The notes under the pieces were generated by a model. The model did no database searches. It saw only the letters and a program-made list of their open reading frames with translations, and was not told the origin of the DNA. From positions 1-18,527 of the forward strand of contig CAYNOU010000055.1 in NCBI GenBank assembly GCA_964398885.1: DNA of 18,527 bases, read 5' to 3'. The stretch's first letter is position 1. The number at the start of each line of letters is the position of its first letter. Below are positions 1 to 5,610 of this stretch, one piece after another. The DNA comes from JAGMCF01 sp964398885 (GTDB taxonomy: Bacteria; Cloacimonadota; Cloacimonadia; JGIOTU-2). A program made the position numbers and the translations under genes.

Positions 1-55
1 AAATTTACTATACATATACGATAATGTGCACGGCTTCGTTCCGATAAATCGGAAC
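1..55. repeat. 55-bp direct repeat, copy 1
   Basis: An apparently exact copy of this stretch recurs at 152-206, with 96 bp between the copies. Each copy ends in a perfect hairpin: TTCCGAT, two A residues, ATCGGAA. The hairpin resembles the cccgat/atcggg stems at 995-1024 and 4047-4075, so this is probably a longer member of the same interspersed family. It lies downstream of the tRNA and no gene is seen in 1-251. Confidence 0.85.
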
Positions 56-151
56 CAGGAGAATAACCCATACTAAAACCTTTTGAGTATTTGGTTTACC
101 AAGGCGTCAGACTTCGTTAGAAAACTTCGCCGTGACAAGTAGTTTTGAGCG

Positions 152-206
152 AAATTTACTATACATATACGATAATGTGCACGGCTTCGTTCCGATAAAT
201 CGGAAC
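152..206. repeat. 55-bp direct repeat, copy 2
   Basis: Second copy of the repeat at 1-55, including the TTCCGAT/ATCGGAA hairpin. The spacer between the copies (56-151) has no recognisable coding content, and only two copies are present, so this is not a CRISPR array. Confidence 0.85.
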
Positions 207-216
207 TACGCCGTTG

Positions 217-253
217 CAGTCTTCGTTTTTCGCTTTGCTCAAAACGAAGACTG
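217..253 (-). other. 13-bp perfect hairpin directly at the tRNA-Ala 3' end
   Basis: CAGTCTTCGTTTT (217-229) is fully complementary to AAAACGAAGACTG (241-253), with an 11-nt loop. In the direction of tRNA transcription it begins inside the encoded CCA (252-254). It could stop transcription or guide 3' processing, but no run of T follows it, so it is not a classical intrinsic terminator. Parts of it recur nearby (the 'gttttgagcgaa' string near 143), which suggests a repeat-derived origin. Confidence 0.5.
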
Positions 254-327
254 GTGGAGCTAACGGGACTCGAACCCGTGACCTTTTGTCTGCCAGACAA
301 ATGCTCTCCCAACTGAGCTACAGCCCC
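252..327 (-). tRNA. tRNA-Ala (anticodon GGC)
   Basis: Read on the minus strand this folds into a complete 76-nt cloverleaf. The acceptor stem GGGGCTG pairs with TAGCTCC and has the G3:U70 wobble pair that marks alanine tRNAs. The D stem is GCTC/GAGC. The anticodon stem TTTGT/ACAAA encloses the loop CTGGCAG, giving anticodon GGC, which reads GCC and GCU. The T stem ACGGG/CCCGT encloses TTCGAGT. A73 is followed by an encoded CCA, as is common in bacteria and uncommon in archaea. It lies 82 bp downstream of the hydrogenase protease gene on the same strand. Confidence 0.97.
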
Positions 328-337
328 ACTAAATTCC

Positions 338-366
338 TAAAAAAATTTCTTGTTATTTTATGTCAA
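338..366 (-). promoter_or_regulatory. possible tRNA promoter with a perfect -35 box
   Basis: On the minus strand a TTGACA hexamer (361-366) lies about 35 bp upstream of the tRNA 5' end. The -10 position 17 bp downstream (TTTTTA, 338-343) is a poor match to TATAAT. The whole 328-409 spacer is AT-rich, so the match may be chance. If real, it would let the tRNA be transcribed independently of the hydrogenase genes. Confidence 0.25.
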
Positions 367-409
367 ATTTTGCGTCTATTATAAAAAATTTAAAATTAGT
401 AATTTAGTT

Positions 410-862
410 TTATGTCAGGTCTTGCTCTTTCATAATTTGTTGAACGGTTTTTGGAATTGCAGATTCAACAAGTTCAGTGCATTTCTCTGAAAAGGTTGAG
501 GTATCTTCCACTTCTATAGCATAGATTTCAATCTGTGAGGGGAGTTTTACATTTTGCTTTTTTACTACTTCAAAAGCGTCAAAAAGACTAATATCATGCG
601 GGGATGAAAGATGGAGAGTTTCTTCAAAATCATTTATAGAAAATTTATGAAGAGTTCCTGGTTTTGCTTTGCCAGTTTTTATAGAATCAATAATTATCAG
701 TTTGTCGTAGCCAATAATTTCATCAATAATTCTAAAACCAGCAGCACTTGCTTCCACAACAGCAATATTTTTACATTTCTTACTTATCTCTTTAGCGATA
801 CGGATTCCGACTCCATCATCGGTAAGAATCGGATTGCCAAGTCCAAGAATTAATGTCTTCAT
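410..862 (-). CDS. [NiFe] hydrogenase maturation protease (HycI/HoxW/FrhD family)
   Basis: A 150-residue cytoplasmic endopeptidase, the usual size for this family. It removes the C-terminal tail of the hydrogenase large subunit after nickel insertion. The N terminus has the hallmark GLGNPILTDDGVG (residues 7-19). The residues that bind the nickel site in the E. coli HybD relative (Glu16, Asp62, His93) correspond here to Asp16, Asp59 and His89, so the Glu is a conservative Asp. I start at the ATG at 862 because MKTLILGLGN is the family N terminus; the 11 codons available upstream lie in an interspersed repeat. No clear Shine-Dalgarno is visible, perhaps because that repeat displaced it. The gene follows mvhA, its presumed substrate, across a 191-bp spacer containing a palindromic element. 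Confidence 0.93.
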   Translation of the reverse strand: MKTLILGLGNPILTDDGVGIRIAKEISKKCKNIAVVEASAAGFRIIDEIIGYDKLIIIDSIKTGKAKPGTLHKFSINDFEETLHLSSPHDISLFDAFEVVKKQNVKLPSQIEIYAIEVEDTSTFSEKCTELVESAIPKTVQQIMKEQDLT

Positions 863-870
863 ATCTATTA

Positions 871-900
871 GCCACGAATTTTCACAGATAAACACAGATA
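871..900. repeat. 'cacgaa/aacacag' type interspersed repeat
   Basis: This stretch, with GCCACGAATTTTCACAG at its left end, resembles the arms flanking 5175-5608 (AACCACGAATTAACAC). It lies directly upstream of the protease start codon and supplies the spurious upstream extension of that frame. A single divergent copy here, recognised by similarity only. Confidence 0.5.
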
Positions 901-968
901 AAAATAGCCCAACTTAATGTTAAATCTTACGGTTAATTTTTTTAAAAGGAGCCATCAGGAATTCATCC

Positions 969-1024
969 CTGCCCGCCAAGGCTTGGCAGGCGGGCTTCGT
1001 CCCGATTATATCGGGACTACGAAG
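969..1024. repeat. composite palindromic (REP-like) element between mvhA and the protease gene
   Basis: Two adjoining palindromes. The first (about 970-994) pairs GCCCGCC with GGCGGGC around a GGCTT centre and is strikingly GC-rich for this window. The second (995-1024) is CTTCGT-CCCGAT-tat-ATCGGG-act-ACGAAG. The second unit recurs almost unchanged at 4047-4075. In the transcript the region would form strong hairpins between mvhA and the protease gene, which could protect the mvhA end or lower protease expression. There is no T tract, so it is not an obvious terminator. Confidence 0.8.
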
Positions 1025-1053
1025 AACGGGCCACATCCTGACGGTGGCGAATT

Positions 1054-2514
1054 TCAGTCTCTCCTAATAGTTTTTATTATATCTCCATCATTTTTATGTA
1101 TATTCACAATAAGAGGAGTTTTGCCTGGCAAAGAATGAGTAGCACAAGCAAGGCAGGGGTCATAGGGTCTAAAAGCCATCTCAACCATATTCAGGATTCC
1201 ATCACCAACTTCTCCATTTTTAATAAGACTTCTCGCAGCTTTCTTAATGGACATTGACATTCCAGCTGCATTCGCAACTGTAGCAACTATCAGATTTACC
1301 TCTGTGATAAGGCCTTTCTCATCAGTTTTATAATGATGAATAAGAGTTCCTCTTGGTGCTTCAACAAGTCCGATGCCTTCATCAGGAATTTCTGTTGGCA
1401 GATTTCTAATATTTGGGTCAGTAATAGATTTGTCCTCTGTTAGCTTTAATAGTGATTCAGCGGCATACATCACTTCAATGAGCCGAGCCCAATGAAAAGC
1501 CAGCGTATTGTGAGCAGGTTTGCCGCCTAGTTTCTCATACATTTTTTCAAATTCTGCGTGAGCAAGTGGAGTTGCCATTCCTTCTGATGCATTTAATCTT
1601 GCAAGTGGTGCAACACGATAAATGCCACTCTCCTTGCCATCTATAAAGCCTTTCCAACCAATCTTCTTTAGAAAAGGGAATTTTACATAACTCCACGGCT
1701 CCACATGTTCAGAAATATGGGACAGATAATCTTTTACATCAAATCTTGCAAATTCATTTCCGCCAGGGTCAACAACACGAAGTTTGCCTTCATAGAAGTT
1801 TACTTTATTGTTTTCATCAACAGTTCCCATATAGTAGGTTTTATGCTTAAAAATGTCGCCAGTGATTAAGTCCATATATTGCTTATTGTTAACCACAATA
1901 TCATCAAAAAATTTAAGAGTAAATTTTGCAAATTCAAGAATATCTTTGGCATTTTCAAAGAATTCTTGTCTCTGTTCTTCAGTAACACCTTTAGATACGC
2001 CTCCAGGCAATCCACAAATAGGATGGATAGCCTTTCCGCCTAATGTGGTTATGATATTGCGAAGTTTTCTTCTTGCATCAATAACCTTTCCGACTATTTC
2101 AAGTCCTACCTTATTGATTATCCCCAATATATTTCTTCCTGCCTTTTCAGATTTTGGCCCCACAATAAAGTCTGGACCTCCAAGGAAAAAGAAGTGCAAG
2201 AGATGGTCTTCTAACATAAAGGAATTATAGATAAGTTTGCGGATTTTTACTGCTGTCTCCGTTGGTTTAACCCTATACAAATCGTCCAAAGTCTTTGTGG
2301 AAGCCGTATGATGGGCAGTTGGGCAGACTCCACAGATTCGGGAAGTAATCCTTGGCATTTCTTCTGCAGGACGCCCAATGCAGAATTGTTCAAATCCCCT
2401 CAATTCAGGTATCTGAAAATATGCATTTTTTACATTGCCCTCATCGTTAAGAAAAATCTCTATCTTTCCGTGACCTTCTAATCTGGTGATTGGATTTATG
2501 GATATTTTTTTCAT
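1054..2514 (-). CDS. mvhA: F420-non-reducing (group 3c-type) [NiFe] hydrogenase large subunit
   Basis: Catalytic subunit that splits H2 at the NiFe(CN)2CO centre and passes electrons to MvhG. It has 486 residues, normal for MvhA. The N-terminal RLEGHG (11-16) is typical. The proximal nickel ligands lie in RICGVC (Cys61, Cys64) and the distal ones in DPCLACATH (Cys454, Cys457). Cleavage after His460 by the protease encoded next would remove a 26-residue tail. No signal peptide or membrane segment is seen, which fits a soluble Mvh enzyme. It is separated from mvhG by two HEAT genes, an unusual order. The ATG is chosen by the family N terminus; its Shine-Dalgarno (AAAGGAG) is about 12 nt away, rather far, and a 7-codon frame ends just before the start. 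Confidence 0.97.
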   Translation of the reverse strand: MKKISINPITRLEGHGKIEIFLNDEGNVKNAYFQIPELRGFEQFCIGRPAEEMPRITSRICGVCPTAHHTASTKTLDDLYRVKPTETAVKIRKLIYNSFMLEDHLLHFFFLGGPDFIVGPKSEKAGRNILGIINKVGLEIVGKVIDARRKLRNIITTLGGKAIHPICGLPGGVSKGVTEEQRQEFFENAKDILEFAKFTLKFFDDIVVNNKQYMDLITGDIFKHKTYYMGTVDENNKVNFYEGKLRVVDPGGNEFARFDVKDYLSHISEHVEPWSYVKFPFLKKIGWKGFIDGKESGIYRVAPLARLNASEGMATPLAHAEFEKMYEKLGGKPAHNTLAFHWARLIEVMYAAESLLKLTEDKSITDPNIRNLPTEIPDEGIGLVEAPRGTLIHHYKTDEKGLITEVNLIVATVANAAGMSMSIKKAARSLIKNGEVGDGILNMVEMAFRPYDPCLACATHSLPGKTPLIVNIHKNDGDIIKTIRRD

Positions 2515-2516
2515 AA

Positions 2517-2540
2517 TTAATTATTTCTCCTTTTTTTCAT
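2517..2540 (-). other. possible 7-codon leader frame before mvhA
   Basis: ATG at 2540 opens a 7-codon frame (MKKRRNN) whose TAA ends two bases before the mvhA ATG. It contains the mvhA ribosome-binding site. ATGAAAAAAA occurs at both starts, so this may be a slipped duplication of the start region; it could also act by translational coupling. Its translation is unproven. Confidence 0.25.
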
Positions 2541-2549
2541 ATTTGCCTA

Positions 2550-2568
2550 TCAATCATAAGATGATTGA
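2550..2568. promoter_or_regulatory. 8-bp perfect inverted repeat upstream of mvhA
   Basis: TCAATCAT and ATGATTGA are separated by 3 bp, centred about 45 bp upstream of the mvhA start. It could be an operator half-site pair or a weak RNA hairpin. No convincing -35/-10 pair was seen around it, so a regulatory role is conjecture. Confidence 0.3.
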
Positions 2569-2629
2569 GTTTTCTCATTCATTAATATTGGCTGAATAAT
2601 CTTTTTCCATTTTGGATAGGGCATGAGGT

Positions 2630-3385
2630 TCATTCTCTCACTTCCCAATGTCCGCCCTTTGCAGGGCCTATTCTTTTAATAATACCTTCCGCTTTTAACT
2701 TTTTTATATCTTTTTCAATAGCTGTTGTGCTGATATCTAATTTATCTGAAAGTTTTATGATTGTAATGAATTTGTCTTTTTTCATAAAATAAATTATTTT
2801 TATTTGGTTTTCACCCAACTTTTCAAATTCTTGCTTAAGTTTTGGGGTAGCTTTCAGTGGTTCAGTTGCAATACCTTTAATCATTGTTCTATCAAATAAA
2901 TTTGCGTAGAATGAATGCTCATAGAATTTGAATTCAGGGTTTGGTAAATTTGATAATTTCATTGCTTTTTTTATCCTATTAATTCCTGTTCCCAACTTTT
3001 CAACAAAAATGGTTCTTGATAATAGTAACGCAATAATAGGATTTCTTGTTTTACTGATTGTGCCAAATTCTTCAGGTTTTAACCATTTAACAAGTCCACC
3101 AGGATTAAAAACAATCACCGGCAAGACCTTTTCTGGATTTCTTCGCGCAACACCCCTCAAACCTTCGCTGGCGGCTCTTCGGATGTTAGGATTTTCATCG
3201 TCAGCCCAGATTAACATCTCACGGATAATATCCTCTTCTTTCTTTTTGCTGATTTCTACCAGTGCGGTAGCTGCATCTTCACGCTTTTTCCAATTTTTGT
3301 ATGAAGACAGTTTCCTGATTTCAGGAATAGCATCACTTAGAGAATGAATTCCTTTTTCAATTATTCCTTTCACATCATCTATCAT
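2630..3385 (-). CDS. chimeric protein: HEAT repeats joined to the C-terminal part of an AlbA_2/HATPase_c_4-type regulator
   Basis: 251 residues in two unlike parts. Residues 1 to about 91 are HEAT/DNA-alkylation-repair-like helices (NIRRAASEGLRGVARRNPEK, 67-86). From about residue 92 the sequence matches the end of the 'ATP-binding, RecG-like' COG2865 transcriptional regulators: NPGGL (94-98), TRNPIIA (113-119) and EKLGTGINRI (129-138). It closes with a winged-helix domain (LGENQIKIIY to the terminal GGHWEV). The regulator's N-terminal AlbA_2 DNA-binding part and most of its ATPase fold are missing. The ATG overlaps the upstream HEAT gene's stop by 4 bp (ATGA), so the two are probably translationally coupled. 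Function is unknown. An assembly join or recent recombination near 3110 is the alternative to a stable fusion. Confidence 0.8.
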   Translation of the reverse strand: MIDDVKGIIEKGIHSLSDAIPEIRKLSSYKNWKKREDAATALVEISKKKEEDIIREMLIWADDENPNIRRAASEGLRGVARRNPEKVLPVIVFNPGGLVKWLKPEEFGTISKTRNPIIALLLSRTIFVEKLGTGINRIKKAMKLSNLPNPEFKFYEHSFYANLFDRTMIKGIATEPLKATPKLKQEFEKLGENQIKIIYFMKKDKFITIIKLSDKLDISTTAIEKDIKKLKAEGIIKRIGPAKGGHWEVRE

Positions 3386-3897
3386 TGTTCAACACTCTTC
3401 TGAAATTTTAAGTAAATGTTCTTTACACCTTTATTAGCCTCTCTCTGCAATATTGCCCTAAATTCAGGGATAAGCTCTTTTTTGATTTCAGGATTGCTTT
3501 TTGCAATCTCAGTTAAAGCGAAGGCAGCACTCCATCTCACAACAGTGCCTTTATCCTTTGTATTCTCTAAAAGCTTTGGAACCGCTTCCTTAACTCTATC
3601 TGGAAACTTTTGAGCAACATTACCGATTACTCTGGCAGATTCCCATTTCACCCTCGGAGCTTTGTCGTTGATGTGTTCAATAACAAAGTTAAGGCAAGTT
3701 TCTCCAAATTCTGGCTCTTCATTGGTAACATACTCTATTGTTTCCATACAATTACCTTTCTCAGCAACAGAGCCATTTTCAAAACATCTGATAAGTTCTG
3801 CAATCATCTTTTTATTACTCTTTAACATTTCTGCCAAAAGAGTAACAACTTCTTTTGGCTTTTTCTTTGACTTGAGTATTTCATCTATTGTTACCAT
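3382..3897 (-). CDS. HEAT-repeat protein
   Basis: 171 residues from the ATG at 3897, chosen because GGAGG lies about 7 nt upstream; a GTG 21 bp further out has no good site and would include that GGAGG as codons. The sequence is a series of paired helices typical of HEAT or PBS-lyase-like repeats (APRVKWESARVIGNVAQKFP; VVRWSAAFALTEIAKSNPE). No catalytic motif, signal peptide or membrane segment is visible, so it is probably a protein-binding scaffold. It lies between mvhG and the chimeric HEAT gene and overlaps the latter by 4 bp. A role in assembling the hydrogenase or Hdr complex is possible from position only. Confidence 0.8.
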   Translation of the reverse strand: MVTIDEILKSKKKPKEVVTLLAEMLKSNKKMIAELIRCFENGSVAEKGNCMETIEYVTNEEPEFGETCLNFVIEHINDKAPRVKWESARVIGNVAQKFPDRVKEAVPKLLENTKDKGTVVRWSAAFALTEIAKSNPEIKKELIPEFRAILQREANKGVKNIYLKFQKSVEQ

Positions 3898-3918
3898 CTT
3901 CTTGCCTCCATTATCCAC

Positions 3919-4167
3919 CTTAATATTAATGACTTTTATATATTACCATGCGGCGAAGGAGCGGAATGTCGTATAACTTGTTTATATCCGAGCATGGTTC
4001 GTATATCCTTCCAATTTGTGGGTATATCTGAAATACTTCGTTCGTCCTTCGTCCCGATTTATCGGGACTACGGAGAATGGATAAACCTACGGAGAACGGG
4101 TATATCGGGAGACAGACATCCAGACGGAATGTAATCATTTGTCAGACTATTCTTCATTTTTCTTCTG
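3919..4167. repeat. non-coding, repeat-rich spacer between mvhG and the HEAT genes
   Basis: No credible gene. It carries a palindromic unit at 4047-4075 (CTTCGT-CCCGAT-tt-ATCGGG-act-ACGGAG) closely matching 995-1024, and short reiterated 'gggtatatc' and 'acggagaa' strings around it. A minus-strand open frame across 3926-4138 is made entirely of this repeat sequence and has no protein-like features. Confidence 0.7.
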
Positions 4168-5154
4168 TCAATGTTTATCCTTTCTTTTTCTCATCAATAA
4201 TGAGGTTGGCAAAGAGAAACGATAGAAAGTTCCAACTGGGTCAATAACTTTGGACATTAGTTTTTCTACTTCTTCTTCACTTGTATTTTCTTCTCCCTCA
4301 ATTCCTAAAATTGAGGCAATAGCAGATATCATCTTTCCGCCCATATCCATAACTTCTTTTGTTGGGCCAAAGCATCCGCGACAGGGCATATTTGCATTTA
4401 TACATCGTTCTCCACACCCACTGCGTGTAACTGGTCCCAAGCATATTACACCTTGCTCAAGAAAGCATTTATCAGGGTCGTCAATAATTTCAGAGATTCT
4501 TTTTATCTCTTTTATCACAATCTTTTCCAGCTTATTTTCTGCTCGTGGGCAGGTATCGCAAAGACATTTTTCAGGAGCAAGAACAGAACCTTTGACAGGA
4601 AGATTCTCTTCCAAAATTGCAGTAATTGCATCCATAATTAAGTCGGGCGGTGGAGGACAACCAGGAAGATAATAGTCTACATCTATTGTTTGACCAAGTG
4701 TTCTTACTGTATTGTAAAATTCAGGAAGAGTGAGTTCTCCTTCTGGTACTTTATTTAAAGTTGTTGGAACTGTATTATTAGTATTATCAACAGAAGGTAA
4801 TTTTTTGTATACAGTATTAAAAATTGTCTCTTTATCCCATAAATTTGCCAATCCTGGAATTCCACCAAGATGGGAACAAGAGCCAAATGCAACTACCAAT
4901 TTTGATTTTTTACGAAGGATATTAACTATCTTTTCCTGTTCTTCATTTCTTATTGCACCATTTATAAAACTTACAGCAATTTCGTTGTTTCGCATTGCTT
5001 CCACATCTTTATACTTAAAATCCAGGGCAACAGGCCAGAACACGATATCTACTGCATCTGTAATTTTAAGTGTATCTTCGTTTAGGTCTATAATGGCTTC
5101 TTCACATCCACCGCAAGAAGCACACCAATAAAAGGCGACTTTTGGTTTTGGCAT
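4168..5154 (-). CDS. mvhG: F420-non-reducing hydrogenase small (electron-transfer) subunit
   Basis: Small [NiFe] hydrogenase subunit of the NADH:quinone oxidoreductase 20-kDa family. It carries Fe-S clusters that take electrons from the NiFe site of MvhA towards MvhD. It has 328 residues, in the usual MvhG range. The proximal-cluster motif is at the N terminus (CASCGGCEEAI, from residue 11), followed by VAFGSCSHLGG and PGCPPPPDLI. The C-terminal half has the Cys-rich medial/distal cluster region (CLCDTC, then CLGPVTRSGCG and CRGCFGP). There is no Tat signal, as expected for a cytoplasmic enzyme. A GGGGGAA ribosome site precedes the ATG. It follows a GxxExxY remnant and the frdA-like gene rather than mvhD, so the usual mvhDGA order is broken. 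Confidence 0.96.
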   Translation of the reverse strand: MPKPKVAFYWCASCGGCEEAIIDLNEDTLKITDAVDIVFWPVALDFKYKDVEAMRNNEIAVSFINGAIRNEEQEKIVNILRKKSKLVVAFGSCSHLGGIPGLANLWDKETIFNTVYKKLPSVDNTNNTVPTTLNKVPEGELTLPEFYNTVRTLGQTIDVDYYLPGCPPPPDLIMDAITAILEENLPVKGSVLAPEKCLCDTCPRAENKLEKIVIKEIKRISEIIDDPDKCFLEQGVICLGPVTRSGCGERCINANMPCRGCFGPTKEVMDMGGKMISAIASILGIEGEENTSEEEVEKLMSKVIDPVGTFYRFSLPTSLLMRKRKDKH

Positions 5155-5174
5155 TATTCCCCCAAAATTTTTTT

Positions 5175-5204
5175 AACCACGAATTAACACAAATTAACAC
5201 GAAT
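5175..5204. repeat. 30-bp inverted repeat, left arm
   Basis: AACCACGAATTAACACAAAT followed by ten more bases; 29 of 30 positions are complementary to the arm at 5579-5608. Together the arms bracket the GxxExxY pseudogene. The unit contains an internal AATTAACAC tandem. Confidence 0.9.
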
Positions 5205-5254
5205 GATATCACGCTAATAATGTAAAATATGTAATAATTTTTTATAAAGTATTA

Positions 5255-5580
5255 TTACAAAACAAGTCTTTCATATTCAAGACTTTTAGCACCAAAATTC
5301 AAGATAATTACCAACTATCTCATTTTCAAATTTTACTTTTATTGGAGCCTGCTGGACTGCTTTAATTCCTTCTTTTCCAAATAAAACAATCAATGCATTT
5401 TCATTCACCCAGTGTAATATTTTGCAAATTCTCTCTCTTACCATTTTCATTTCCCTGTTATTACACAGGGTAAACCTTTTCTAAGAAACCTGGCCCAAGT
5501 ATAGTATGCACTTTCATTGCAAGCCCAATAATTTTGTAAGACAGCTCTTTATACAAGATCTTGTTCTTTTTCATTATCAT
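5255..5580 (-). pseudogene. degenerate GxxExxY-family gene
   Basis: On the minus strand, ATG at 5580 opens a frame reading LYKELSYKIIGLAMKVHTIL and then GPGFLEKVY, with the family's G-x-x-E-x-x-Y at residues 31-37, before stopping at codon 40. The next family segment resumes from 5402 in another frame (ENALIV, then KEGIKAVQQAPIKVKFENE). That frame is joined near 5312 directly to the family C terminus (LNFGAKSLEYERLVL, stop at 5255). So there is an extra segment of about 67 nt at 5403-5469 with a frame change, and a deletion of roughly 40 codons that removes the PD-(D/E)XK-like core. It is bracketed by the 30-bp inverted repeat and fills the only gene-free gap above 300 bp (5155-5610). Cannot be functional. 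Confidence 0.88.
5403..5471. mobile_element. short palindrome-ended insertion inside the GxxExxY remnant
   Basis: Alignment of the broken gene to its family suggests about 67 extra bases here. The segment has complementary ends: ACCCAGTGTAAT (5407-5418) against ATTACACAGGGT (5460-5471), 11 of 12 pairing. A 10-bp direct repeat (AATGAAAATG on the minus strand) occurs within and at the edge of the segment. It may be a miniature hairpin element or a local duplication; it is too short to encode anything. Confidence 0.45.
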
Positions 5581-5608
5581 TTGTGTTAATTTGTGTTAAT
5601 TCGTGGTT
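5579..5608. repeat. 30-bp inverted repeat, right arm
   Basis: Inverted partner of 5175-5204 with one mismatch. It ends two bases from the frdA-like stop codon (5611-5613), so this cassette boundary touches but does not damage that gene. Confidence 0.9.
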
Positions 5609-5610
5609 GA

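Noticed and set aside
1..206. Possible CRISPR array or att site pair
   Set aside because: Only two copies, a 55-bp repeat with a 96-bp spacer, no cas genes and no integrase in view.
73..312. Minus-strand open frame of 79 codons
   Set aside because: It runs through the tRNA-Ala gene, the hairpin and the 55-bp repeat, and shows no protein family features.
917..1138. Plus-strand open frame over the mvhA/protease spacer
   Set aside because: It consists of the palindromic element plus antisense mvhA sequence, with no family resemblance.
3926..4138. Minus-strand open frame of 70 codons
   Set aside because: It is made of repeat sequence including the cccgat/atcggg palindrome, with no convincing protein signature.
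5175..5608. Insertion sequence bounded by inverted repeats
   Set aside because: No transposase reading frame or remnant is inside; the content is a broken GxxExxY gene.
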